A DNA stretch of 25,260 nt from a bacterium (lineage in GTDB: Bacteria; Chloroflexota; Dormibacteria; UBA8260; Bog-877), in contig JAJYWT010000068.1 in NCBI GenBank assembly GCA_021791345.1, positions 1 to 25,260 on the forward strand, written 5' to 3'. Of the stretch, positions 14,785 to 22,677 are shown piece by piece. The notes under the pieces are model-generated. The model worked only from the letters and a program-made list of their open reading frames with translations, searched no databases and was not told the origin of the DNA. Position numbers and translations under genes: made by a program. Position 1 is the first letter of the stretch, and each line of letters opens with the position of its first letter.

Positions 14785-15929
14785 GAGAAGGCTGGCTCAC
14801 CCTCGGTGTGGAAGAGGAGTTCCAGATCATTGATCGGCAGGGGCAGTTGCGTTCCCATATCGAGACCCTCTTGTCGCAGGCAACCCCACTGCTCGGAGAG
14901 GATGTCAAGGCGGAGATGCTCCAGTCGGTGGTAGAGGTCGCGACCCCGATCTGTGCGGACGTGGGGGCCGTCCGGACCGAGGTCACCCGCCTGCGCCGCG
15001 CGGTGGCCGACCTGCTCCGCCCCTTCGATCTGCGCATAGCGTCGGCGGGCACCCATCCGTTCGCGAACTGGCAGGAGCAGCAGGTGACCGACCTCGAGCG
15101 CTACAAGATGCTCGAGGAGGAGATGCAGGATGTGATCCGGGAGCTGCTGATCTTCGGGATGCATGTGCACGTGGCCATCCCCGACCCTGAGCTCCGCATC
15201 GAGGTGGCCAACGAGGCGCGGTACTTCTTACCTCACCTGCTGGCTCTGTCCACCTCCAGCCCCTTCTGGATGGGCCGGCAGACCGGCCTTAAGAGCTACC
15301 GCAGCGTGGTGTGGTCGCGCTTTCCCAGGACGGGGATACCCCCGGAGTTCAGCTGTCACGACGACTTCGAGAACTACACGCAGCTGCTGGTCCAAACCGG
15401 CAGCATCGACGACGGCAAAAAGGTTTGGTGGGACCTGCGACCCCACTGCGTGTACCCGACCCTGGAATTCAGGGTCTGCGACGCGGTGACCAAGGTGGAT
15501 GAGGTCGTCTGTCTGGTATCCATCATCCAGGCGATCTGCGCCAAGCTGCTCAAGCTACGACAGTCGAATCTGGGGTTTCGCAAGTACCTGCCCAACCTCA
15601 TCGCGGAGAACAAGTGGCGGGCTCTCCGACACGGGCTGGACGGGCGGCTCATCGACTTCGGCAAGGTGCAGGAGGTGCCCATGCGGCAGCTGGCGCTGGA
15701 GCTGCTGGACTTCGTCGACGACGTCCTCGACGAGTTGGGCTCCCGCGCCGAGGTCGAGTACCTTCACCAGATCCTCGCCGAAGGCAGCAGCGCGGACCGG
15801 CAGCTGCGCTGCTTCGAGCGCACCGGTTCGCTGCCGGCGGTGGTGGAGCAGCTGGCCAACGAGACCATGCTTGGGGTTGGTCCGGAGGTGCCGCGAGAAC
15901 CCACCTTGGAGGGCCTCCTCTTCGACTGA
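14781..15929 (+). CDS. Carboxylate-amine ligase, YbdK/GCS2 family
   Basis: This 382-residue enzyme belongs to the glutamate-cysteine ligase type 2 (YbdK) family, which uses a glutamine-synthetase-like fold to form gamma-glutamyl or similar amides with ATP. Seen directly: LTLGVEEEFQIID (6-18) with the metal-binding Glu cluster, IASAGTHPFANW (86-97), FGMHVHVAIPDP (125-136) with two His, and PTLEFRVCDAV (226-236). Length and motif spacing fit COG2170. The GTG start overlaps the upstream stop as GTGA. Together with two ATP-grasp enzymes it gives three distinct amide-forming enzymes in one coupled operon. The stop is 2 bases from the stop of the convergent esterase. Substrates are unknown; the E. 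coli member has weak gamma-glutamylcysteine ligase activity. Confidence 0.9.
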   Translation: MREGWLTLGVEEEFQIIDRQGQLRSHIETLLSQATPLLGEDVKAEMLQSVVEVATPICADVGAVRTEVTRLRRAVADLLRPFDLRIASAGTHPFANWQEQQVTDLERYKMLEEEMQDVIRELLIFGMHVHVAIPDPELRIEVANEARYFLPHLLALSTSSPFWMGRQTGLKSYRSVVWSRFPRTGIPPEFSCHDDFENYTQLLVQTGSIDDGKKVWWDLRPHCVYPTLEFRVCDAVTKVDEVVCLVSIIQAICAKLLKLRQSNLGFRKYLPNLIAENKWRALRHGLDGRLIDFGKVQEVPMRQLALELLDFVDDVLDELGSRAEVEYLHQILAEGSSADRQLRCFERTGSLPAVVEQLANETMLGVGPEVPREPTLEGLLFD

Positions 15930-15931
15930 AC

Positions 15932-16672
15932 TCAGCAGAACCGGGGCAGGTGGTGGGCGAGCTGCTGGCGCCAGGAGGGCCAGTCATGAGGCACGTCGTA
16001 CCCCCAGACGTCGAGTTCGTGGGATATCCCCTTCTCAGCCAGCAGCCGCGCGAAGGCGCGGGTGGACTGCAGCGCTCCGGTCGTGTCCTCCCACATTCCC
16101 TGACCGCACACCAGGGTGAGGTGGGCTCGCCGCCGGAGCCACTCCAGATGGTCGCCATGGGCGTGCGCGAGATAGTCCATGGGGTTGTTGAAGTAGCTCT
16201 CACTGCCGCGCTCCCACCCGCCGCCCACCACCGACACGTCATAGACGCCCGAGAGGCACAGCGCCCTCGGGAAGAGGTCCGCCCGCTTGAGGCAGAAGTT
16301 GGCGGCGTGGTAGGCGCCGAAGCTGCAGCCGATGACGCCGATGTCGAGTCGTCCCAGACAGTCCTGGTGGATCCGCGGCACCAGGTGGTTCACCACCCAG
16401 TCCTCGAAGCGAGCATGGTTTCGTGCCCTCTCCTCCAGGGAGAGACTGGCATTGCGCCACGAGTGGCGGTCGAAGCTGTCGACGCAGTAGAGCTTGACCC
16501 GGCCCTGCTCCAGAAGTTGTCCGACAGCGTCGATCATCCCCCGCTGCTCGAAGTCGTGAGCGCTGCCCATGTCGGTGGGGAACACGATCAGGGGTGGCCC
16601 GTAGTGGCCGTACGCCAGCACCGTGGCCGCGCCGGCGCCCTCCGACTCCACCACCCACTGATCCCGGCGCAT
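15932..16672 (-). CDS. COG4947-like alpha/beta-hydrolase esterase
   Basis: This 246-residue alpha/beta hydrolase has the nucleophile elbow GCSFGAYHA with Ser117, a late His229 in DVPHDWPSW, and likely acid E195 or D196 in CGQGMWEDT. An N-terminal segment (PPLIVFPTDMGSAHDFEQRG) matches esterases of the COG4947 type, related to esterase D. No signal peptide is visible, so it is cytoplasmic. It follows the second esterase by 10 bases in a minus-strand operon and ends 2 bases from the YbdK-like ligase gene on the other strand. Related esterases often occur beside such ligases. A role in hydrolysing or transferring the cluster's product is an inference. Confidence 0.8.
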   Translation of the reverse strand: MRRDQWVVESEGAGAATVLAYGHYGPPLIVFPTDMGSAHDFEQRGMIDAVGQLLEQGRVKLYCVDSFDRHSWRNASLSLEERARNHARFEDWVVNHLVPRIHQDCLGRLDIGVIGCSFGAYHAANFCLKRADLFPRALCLSGVYDVSVVGGGWERGSESYFNNPMDYLAHAHGDHLEWLRRRAHLTLVCGQGMWEDTTGALQSTRAFARLLAEKGISHELDVWGYDVPHDWPSWRQQLAHHLPRFC

Positions 16673-16682
16673 CAGTGGATTC

Positions 16683-17843
16683 TCACAAGCTGGACCAGAG
16701 GCAGGCCAGCAGCTGGCTCAGCCATGGACGGAAGGCATCGCGCCACGCGATCCAGTTGTGGGCGTCGCGGAGGCGCTGGAGCTCGCATCGGTATCCCAGG
16801 CGGCTCAGGCTGCTGGCCATAGCGGTGTTGGCCAGCAAGGTCTCCTCGACGGTACCACAGGTCAGCACCACCGAGGCTCGTGCCAGCGCGTGGCAGGCGG
16901 AGTGGATGGACTCTGTGAAGGCGCAGATCCGCTCCATGTGCTCGAAGCTCAGACTCTGGGAGAAGTAGTGGTGATTGAAGAAGCTGGCCGACTGCAGGAA
17001 CAGCCCTCCCAGGAGCTCCGGCTGGCTCCAATGCGCATGCAGCATGGCAAGCCCACCCAGACTGGCACCCATCCCCACCCGGGCCCTTGGCTCGGGGCGG
17101 ATCGAGACCCGGCCTGCGAGCTGCGGGAGCACCTCCTGTTGCAGGGAGCAGGCGAAATCCGGGGACGCGGAGTAGTCGCGGTCGCGTTGCACGGGATGCA
17201 GCAAGGCGGCGCGCATCCGCGGCAGCTCACCGGCACGCGCGGCCTGGTCCAGGAACTGGGTGAGCGACGAGTAGAGGTCGTACTCGAGTCCGTCCAGCGC
17301 GATGAGGAGGGGCAGCGATTGCTCGCTGCGGGTTCCCGGAGATGACCAAAGGCGGCAATGGGTCGCCCCCTCAAGGGTCGGGCAGGGGATGTCGAAGTCC
17401 CGAACCTCGCCCCGTGGCAGTGCGGATGAGGCGGTCCATCGAGGGGCTCGATACTCCGGAAACTCGATCACGGACTTGTCGCCAAATGGCCCCGGAGCTC
17501 GCCGCGGATTGCCCGGATCCGTCCCGAGGGTCACCTGCCCGTTGCGGTATCGCAATCTGAACAGGTACTCCATGCGATCGACCGGCGGTCTGGGGATCGC
17601 CACCTCATAGACCCCGCCCCTCATCGTCATTCGCGGGCCGTCTCTGGGCTGGAGGACTTCCTGGTAGAGGCTGACCGCGACCACCTCGGAACCGGGGTCA
17701 GGCAAGCGGAAGGTGACCCCCTGGGTCTGCACCAGCGGGCCGAGTGACTTGAGCTCTAGCGCGAGGTTGTGATCAGTGATGCCGACGACTTCTAAGCCAG
17801 TCTCGGGGCAGCGGGCCACGCTCTCCTTGGCCGCCTGTTCCAT
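16683..17843 (-). CDS. Enterochelin-esterase-like hydrolase with N-terminal E-set-like domain
   Basis: This 386-residue protein has an N-terminal all-beta domain (about 40-130: VTFRLPDPGSEVVAVSLYQE, MTMRGGVYEVAIP, EYLFRLRYRNG). This resembles the carbohydrate-binding or early-set domain of ferric enterobactin esterase. A putative esterase (esterase D) domain follows at about 145-386. The nucleophile is Ser261 in GMGASLGGLAML, the His is H362 in RDAHNWIAWRDAF, and E333 or E334 (CGTVEETLL) may be the acid. The line PLLIALDGLEYD is the usual oxyanion-side strand. No signal peptide is visible. It leads the esterase operon. The first 30 residues are poorly family-like and the true start may be slightly downstream. 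In this context it may hydrolyse or load an ester or amide intermediate. Confidence 0.8.
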   Translation of the reverse strand: MEQAAKESVARCPETGLEVVGITDHNLALELKSLGPLVQTQGVTFRLPDPGSEVVAVSLYQEVLQPRDGPRMTMRGGVYEVAIPRPPVDRMEYLFRLRYRNGQVTLGTDPGNPRRAPGPFGDKSVIEFPEYRAPRWTASSALPRGEVRDFDIPCPTLEGATHCRLWSSPGTRSEQSLPLLIALDGLEYDLYSSLTQFLDQAARAGELPRMRAALLHPVQRDRDYSASPDFACSLQQEVLPQLAGRVSIRPEPRARVGMGASLGGLAMLHAHWSQPELLGGLFLQSASFFNHHYFSQSLSFEHMERICAFTESIHSACHALARASVVLTCGTVEETLLANTAMASSLSRLGYRCELQRLRDAHNWIAWRDAFRPWLSQLLACLWSSL

Positions 17844-18195
17844 CAGTGCGTCTGCGGCGTCTTGCGGGCGCTGCCGGCCAGTCCAACGGCGGCCGTCGAT
17901 CGCGGTCCAAGTGGGAAAGGGGCGCTGGCAGAAGCGGGCGCAGTAGGGGTGTGGGCAAGAGGACTTCCATCAGATCGTTGCGATTTTAGCCTGCTCGCGC
18001 GGACGTGAGGCGCACCCTGTGCCTGCCGCGAGGAGTTTCCTGGTGGACCCGCCTCCGGCGCCGGACAGTCGCGGCCGCGACTGCAGTCACAGGGGCACAG
18101 CCGCACTGCTCCATCGCAGTCGGTGGGCGGCAAGCCGCGCATCGGCACCTGATGTCTGATGCGGCCCTACTGCAGTAGACAGATGGGGGGCCGGG
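17844..18195. other. Intergenic region upstream of the esterase operon
   Basis: No gene is supported in these 352 bases. They contain two perfect palindromes: a 16-base AGTCGCGGCCGCGACT (18067-18082) and a 12-base CTACTGCAGTAG (18167-18178). The latter lies 18 bases past the stop codon of the minus-strand protease-like gene and could form a small terminator hairpin. Promoter elements for the esterase operon are not clear. Confidence 0.45.
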
Positions 18196-19026
18196 CTAAG
18201 TCTGCTCACGGGCGAGAAGCCCATTCGGTAACGCGAATATCATCCGGGCGTTGGGGAGGTCATAGCTGACGACGAAGTTCCTGAGGAAGGCATCGCCAAC
18301 GAGCCCGTCATAGATGATCTTCTGGAACATCGCCTTGGGATCTCGCTGGCAGATCGAGGGTGCCCCGGTCACACTGACCACGCCCTGCAGAGCGGTGAAG
18401 TAGCGAACGTACTCATGGCCCGTCTCATCCCGACCCTCGACTCTTTGGGTGCTTGCGTCGACGAGGTTGATCCCAAGATCATCCGCAAGCGCCTCATCCA
18501 GGATCAACGAGTCACTCCCCATGTCGACCTCGACCGAAATGGACCTCCGTCCCGGCAAATCAAGGGGGAGGAAGACGGTCGTAGAGTGCGCGTCCTGCGC
18601 CACTCTGACGTCCACCGCGAGCCCGGAATCCGCGCGGGCGGCCACAGCGTCGGCATCATCGAGGACCAGTGCTCTCGATGGGTAGTCGACTGTCACCGGC
18701 CTTGACCGGAAGAAGTCAAGCGACAGAAAGCCCTCGACGCCCTCGAGACCAGCGATGTCGAAGATGCCCACGGCAACGTCCTTGCGAGCGTAGCCTCCGA
18801 GGGCGAGGGAGCCCAGGGTGCCCAGTGGGATTGTCACCTCCTGTCCCGACATCCGGTGTCCGGTGTACGTGGCGCCGGTCGGCTCGCAGCCCGCTGCGGT
18901 GGCGAGCGAACTCGAAACAAGCGTAAGACCTATCCCCGAATCGAGCACAAATTTGGCCTCTGTGCCGCCAACGAGGACCGGGACGGTGACCAGGTGGTGA
19001 AGGTATTGGAATGGCACTGGGGACAC
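18196..19026 (-). CDS. Two-domain retropepsin-like aspartic protease family protein
   Basis: This 276-residue protein contains two tandem retropepsin-like units. The first has FVLDSGIGLTLVSSSLA with the catalytic-type D29-S-G and closes with GFLSLDFFRS (99-108). The second has VEVDMGSDSLILDEALADDL with D168-M-G and closes with GLVGDAFLRNFVVSYDLPNA (241-260). In both units the conserved D-T/S-G loop, the following hydrophobic strand and the hydrophobic-G turn are recognisable. The second loop has Met in place of Thr/Ser, which in most active proteases is required, so the second site may be impaired. There is no clear signal peptide or membrane anchor. The GTG start lacks a strong ribosome binding site. 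It follows the MFS gene on the same strand by 129 bases. Substrate unknown. Confidence 0.72.
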   Translation of the reverse strand: MSPVPFQYLHHLVTVPVLVGGTEAKFVLDSGIGLTLVSSSLATAAGCEPTGATYTGHRMSGQEVTIPLGTLGSLALGGYARKDVAVGIFDIAGLEGVEGFLSLDFFRSRPVTVDYPSRALVLDDADAVAARADSGLAVDVRVAQDAHSTTVFLPLDLPGRRSISVEVDMGSDSLILDEALADDLGINLVDASTQRVEGRDETGHEYVRYFTALQGVVSVTGAPSICQRDPKAMFQKIIYDGLVGDAFLRNFVVSYDLPNARMIFALPNGLLAREQT

Positions 19027-19155
19027 GGCGCTTCAGAGTATGAGCGGCTGGGAACGCGAGGATCAAGCCACAGGGAGACCACCCAGACACGGGCGAGAGA
19101 GCGTCCGGGTGGTGGGGACCAGCCCGTTGCGGCGCCGGGCCCTTGATGCTGGGAC

Positions 19156-20421
19156 TCAGAACGGTGAGCTCGACTGGGCCGGGGCCGACTTGCGCTGGCC
19201 AGACTCGGCCGCCAGGCGGCGCGCCAACAGCGTCCGGGCGGCCACCATGGTCGCGGCTCCGAGCAGCATCTCCGCGCAGGCCAGGGTCCAGGCGCCGGGG
19301 TACCCGACGTGGCTGACCAGAGCGCCGAACGCAAGGGGGCCGACGACGCTCCCTAGCCGTCCCCCCGTTTGGGTTATGCCGCTGGCGCGGGCCGGACTGA
19401 GCGGGTGGGTGTGGACCACCGCGAAATTGAAGAGCCCATTCCAGCCCCAGCCGACTCCGAAGGCCACCACGGCTCCCGGCACGAACAGGAACGGAGCTTG
19501 CAGTCCGCTGCCGACCGCCAGGAGCGCGAAGCCCGCAGCTCCGACCAGCATCATCGCGATCACAAAGACCAGATGGCGGCCGCCCCGGCGATCGGCGAGG
19601 TATCCAACCAGGACTCTGACCGCGACCCCAAAGGCGCTGGCTAGGGCAGCCAGCAAGCCGGCCTCGGCCGCGGTCAGCCCGTTCGCGACCGCCGAACTGA
19701 CCAAGAATGCCCCCAGGGAGGAGCAGGCGGTCAGGGTGAGCCCGAATCCGATTGCCAGCGCAGCCAGTGGGAGGGTGGGCTCGCGGCGCCGACGGGCGGC
19801 TGCGTGGCGGCGCTGGGCCGCCAGCGAGAGCCGCGGGTGCGGCAGGGCCAGAAGCGCCACTCCCGCCAGCGCGGCGGCCCCGACGAACGCCCACCGCCAG
19901 CCCACGGTCAGGGCGAGAGCAGGCACCGCCAGGCCCCCGAGGAGGAAGGCGAGTGGCACCGATGCCTGCTTGACTCCAAATGCCAGACCCTGACGCCCAG
20001 GCGTGATCCGGCGGGCCAGAAAGAGGTTGGCGGCCACCTGCCCGCCGGAGCTGCTGGCCCCGGCCAGGACCAGGGCAGCGGCCAGTTCTGGCCAGGAATT
20101 CACGGCGGCCGCGATCAGCAGCATCACGAGGCCGCTGACGGCCGTGGCGTACCGCAGCATCCGCAGCCCGCTGAACTCCTCGGCCAGCCGGCCGGAGGGG
20201 ATGGCGAAGATGGTGCTGGCGGCGTAGCTGCAGCCCACGACCACGCCCAGCTCAAACGGCCCGAAGTGGAGCGAGTGGCGCAGCTGGACCGCCAGGGTGC
20301 CAACCAGGAAGGTGGGCAGGGTGATCGAGGTGACCGCGGTCACGGTCGACCACAGGTCTCGGCTGCCGGCGCCGGCCGCCTTCGTCCCGGTCGCATCCTC
20401 CTCGTCTCGTGGTTGCGCCAT
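19156..20421 (-). CDS. MFS transporter
   Basis: This 421-residue transporter of the major facilitator superfamily has about twelve hydrophobic segments. The A-motif-like loop FAIPSGRLAEEF lies after the second segment and a second-half equivalent LVGYLADRRGG is clear. The central cytoplasmic loop is very basic (RLSLAAQRRHAAARRRREPT). GVKQASVPLAFLLGG and TQTGGRLGSVVGPLAFGALV are helices often seen in drug/metabolite exporters. The ATG at 20421 is chosen because upstream in-frame codons look non-coding; the nearby AGGA is very close to it, and ATG 20445 is an alternative. Its substrate is unknown. It reads away from the ECF sigma gene at 20749 and toward the protease-like gene. Confidence 0.88.
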   Translation of the reverse strand: MAQPRDEEDATGTKAAGAGSRDLWSTVTAVTSITLPTFLVGTLAVQLRHSLHFGPFELGVVVGCSYAASTIFAIPSGRLAEEFSGLRMLRYATAVSGLVMLLIAAAVNSWPELAAALVLAGASSSGGQVAANLFLARRITPGRQGLAFGVKQASVPLAFLLGGLAVPALALTVGWRWAFVGAAALAGVALLALPHPRLSLAAQRRHAAARRRREPTLPLAALAIGFGLTLTACSSLGAFLVSSAVANGLTAAEAGLLAALASAFGVAVRVLVGYLADRRGGRHLVFVIAMMLVGAAGFALLAVGSGLQAPFLFVPGAVVAFGVGWGWNGLFNFAVVHTHPLSPARASGITQTGGRLGSVVGPLAFGALVSHVGYPGAWTLACAEMLLGAATMVAARTLLARRLAAESGQRKSAPAQSSSPF

Positions 20422-20748
20422 GTCCTGTGATTCTCGACCAGCCATGCGACGAGGTGCTGAATCGGTCGTGGGTCGGGTTCCGCGGCTGTGGAGGCGTGCA
20501 GTCGGGGATGGCGCGGGTGCCCTGCGGCGATCGTGGCTCCCCAGCCCGCGCATGACGGGCACGGGTGGAGTGTGGACCCCAGGGCATTGGGTCACCAGTC
20601 TTCTCCCCAATCAGGCGGGGGCCCGCGCGCGGGCCAAGAGGCGCAGGGCCCCCTCCGGGCCGCCCCCTCCCGACCCCGCAGACCCGTCGTCGACGTCGGC
20701 GTATCGTGGTCGGTCAAGTGATGGGAGACAGCCCTGGACATTGACCCG
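20422..20748. other. Divergent promoter region (MFS/ECF sigma)
   Basis: About 330 bases lie between the MFS gene and the ECF sigma gene, which are transcribed away from each other. The region must carry both promoters. I see no convincing -35/-10 pair. A CGTCGACG palindrome lies near 20690. Frames open here on both strands are artefacts of high GC content. Confidence 0.45.
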
Positions 20749-21396
20749 GTGATCCAGGCGGACATGCCAGCCGAAGAAGCTGACAACAGGATGGTCGAGT
20801 CAGTCGTCTTCAGCGCTGCGGAACTGCCGGGCGCCGACACCGACGCCCAGCTGATGTGGCGGCTGCGCGCTCAGGATGAATCGGCGCTGGGTGCACTCTA
20901 TGACCGCCACGCCGGGGTCGCCTTCGGCTTGGCGGTGCGCATGCTCAGAGATCACGCCGCCGCTGAGGAGGTGGTGCAGGACGCCTTCGTGTCCCTTTGG
21001 AAGCGTGCCGCCGCCTACCGTCCCGACCGCGCCAGCGTTCGCACCTGGTTGCTCACCATGGTCCGCAACCGGGCCATCGACAGGCTGCGCCGGGTGAGCG
21101 CCAAGGAGCGGGACAGCGCCCTCGATGATGGCTTGGAGCTGGTCGCGGTGAGCGACACCTGGCGGCTGGCCTCCGAGGGCATGCGCGCCGACACCGTCCG
21201 TGGAGCCTTGCTGGAGCTGCCGCCAGAGCAGCGCCAGATACTGGAGTGGGCTTACTTCGGGGGCCTTTCGCAGGGCGAGATCGCGGAGCGCACCGGCATC
21301 GCGGTGGGCACGGTGAAGAGCCGGACCCGGCTTGCCCTGGAGCGGCTGCGTCGCCTGTTGGCTGAGACCCTGGCTGCGGAGGCGCCCGAGCTGTGA
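20749..21396 (+). CDS. ECF sigma factor (SigK/ECF19-like)
   Basis: This is a ~215-residue ECF sigma factor. Region 2 lies at about 45-115 (ESALGALYDRHAGVAFGLAV, AAEEVVQDAFVSLWKRA, RTWLLTMVRNRAIDRLRR), region 4 at about 155-205 (LLELPPEQRQILEWAYFGGL, then the HTH SQGEIAERTGIAVGTVKSRT). The WAYFGGLSQGEIAE pattern is typical of SigK-type factors controlled by RskA anti-sigma proteins, and exactly such a gene follows, overlapping by GTGA. The GTG at 20749 is the furthest plausible start; ATG 20764 or 20791 are alternatives and no ribosome binding site settles the choice. Release of the factor after proteolysis of RskA is the expected mode of regulation. Confidence 0.9.
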   Translation: MIQADMPAEEADNRMVESVVFSAAELPGADTDAQLMWRLRAQDESALGALYDRHAGVAFGLAVRMLRDHAAAEEVVQDAFVSLWKRAAAYRPDRASVRTWLLTMVRNRAIDRLRRVSAKERDSALDDGLELVAVSDTWRLASEGMRADTVRGALLELPPEQRQILEWAYFGGLSQGEIAERTGIAVGTVKSRTRLALERLRRLLAETLAAEAPEL

Positions 21397-22175
21397 ACAA
21401 GCGGACATCCCCAGGAGAGACTCGGTTGACCTGTGACCAGGCCCAGGACCTGTTGGGCGCCTTCGTACTCGACTCACTCGAGCCGCTCCAGGAATCTGAG
21501 GTGAAAGCGCATCTGGAGGCGTGTCCCGCCTGCAGCCGGGAGGCGGAGGCGCTGCGGGCCATCGCGATGACCATCGGCGAGGCCGTGGATGAGGTCGCGC
21601 CTCCACCCGAGCTGCGAGAGCGGATCATGCGCGAGGTGCACCGGCCCCAGGTGGCGCCGGCAATCGCGAGCGCCTCGCCCGGCCGTCGTTGGTGGGCGCG
21701 CCCCAGCGCGGCGTGGGGGGTGGCGGCGGTGGCGGCGATTTTGATGCTCGCGGCGGGCGGCTGGGGGTTGAACGAACACTTCTCGGCTCCGTCCCCAGGA
21801 AGGGGGCTGGTGGCCACCGCGCTCAACCCGGTGGATCGCCTAATCGCCAGTGGTCAGGCGCAGGTGCTTCCTCTGACCCCGACCGCCGGCAGTCGGGCAA
21901 GGGCGGCCCTGGTGACGGATCCGGCGACCGGCGCGACCTACGTGCTGCTCTCGGGGGTCCCGCCGCTCCATACCGGACAGGCCTACACCGTCTGGTACAT
22001 GTCCTTGCAGCAGGGCAGCCTCAAGGCGATTCCAGTCGGCGACATGACCGCGTCCGGCGCCTACCGGATGCCTCGCTCGCCGCGGGGGTTCCTGAAGGTC
22101 GCCATCACCAAGGAGCCGGCCGCCCACGACTCCACGCCCAGAGGGCCGGTGCTGGTGGAGGCCACGCTCACCTGA
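21393..22175 (+). CDS. RskA-type anti-sigma factor
   Basis: This 260-residue membrane protein has an N-terminal zinc-binding anti-sigma domain with C14 and H40xxxC44xxC47 (HLEACPACSRE), a transmembrane span near 104-125 (AAWGVAAVAAILMLAAGGWG), and an extracytoplasmic RskA C-terminal domain (about 140-260: ATGATYVLLSGVPPLHTGQA, YTVWYMSLQQGSLKAIPVGD, LKVAITKEP). It would hold the upstream sigma factor at the membrane and release it when the outer domain senses a signal, often redox or cell-envelope stress. The GTG start overlaps the sigma stop, so the two are made in step. The order is followed by a small conserved gene and tatA-tatC. Confidence 0.9.
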   Translation: MNKRTSPGETRLTCDQAQDLLGAFVLDSLEPLQESEVKAHLEACPACSREAEALRAIAMTIGEAVDEVAPPPELRERIMREVHRPQVAPAIASASPGRRWWARPSAAWGVAAVAAILMLAAGGWGLNEHFSAPSPGRGLVATALNPVDRLIASGQAQVLPLTPTAGSRARAALVTDPATGATYVLLSGVPPLHTGQAYTVWYMSLQQGSLKAIPVGDMTASGAYRMPRSPRGFLKVAITKEPAAHDSTPRGPVLVEATLT

Positions 22176-22283
22176 GCTCTTCGGGGGGCGCCGCGGGCAG
22201 GTGATCCGGCCGCGGTGCCGGTGCGTAGTCTCCGGTGCCGGCAGTTCCTGTGCGGCGCCGAGCGGAAGTTGAGGCGAACAGCG

Positions 22284-22676
22284 GTGAGTGAGTCAGATTG
22301 CATCGACCGGCCGACCACGGGGGTCATGGTCGACATCGGCCCCGGCCACGGAGCCCTGATCATCCTGGCGGAGCCGTCCATGCTCGGCGAGGAGCTGGAG
22401 ATCAGCGAGGAGGGAACGCCGATGGAGCGCCAGCACGTCTTCGTCCTGATGCGCTCCCTGCCCCACAAAACCGCCTTCGCGGCGGTCTTCCCGAGACTTC
22501 CCTCCGGTAGCTACCTGCTCTGGGGGGGAGATGGCAAGGTGGTAGCCCGCGCCGAGGTCCGCGAGGGTGCGGTCGCCACGGCCAGCTGGCCCGCCGATGC
22601 CCCAGGCCGCCATGTCACCGGGGGCGCAACCCCGGGGCGCAAGTCAACCGTAAGCTCGTTCACACAAGGAGTTTGA
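22284..22676 (+). CDS. Conserved small beta-rich protein upstream of tatA
   Basis: This ~130-residue protein resembles a small conserved actinobacterial family, sometimes loosely named phospholipase without basis. Seen: VMVDIGPGHGALIILAEPSM, a charged strand GEELEISEEGTP, a segment RQHVFVLMRSLPHKTAFAAV, and PRLPSGSYLLWGGDGKVVAR, then a strand EVREGAVATASWP. It looks like a two-sheet, all-beta domain, with no signal peptide. The GTG at 22284 has a TTGAGGCG-like Shine-Dalgarno and fits family N-termini; upstream residues look non-coding. It ends 1 base before the tatA start. No function can be assigned. Confidence 0.58.
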   Translation: MSESDCIDRPTTGVMVDIGPGHGALIILAEPSMLGEELEISEEGTPMERQHVFVLMRSLPHKTAFAAVFPRLPSGSYLLWGGDGKVVARAEVREGAVATASWPADAPGRHVTGGATPGRKSTVSSFTQGV

Positions 22677-22677
22677 G

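Noticed and set aside
15614..16822. Plus-strand open frame of about 400 residues
   Set aside because: It overlaps the end of the YbdK-like gene and is antisense to an esterase with clear catalytic motifs; its own composition is not protein-like.
18716..19894. Long minus-strand open frame of about 390 residues
   Set aside because: It lies in another frame over the genuine MFS and protease-like genes and is Arg/Gly/Pro-rich with no domain; high GC content suppresses stop codons.
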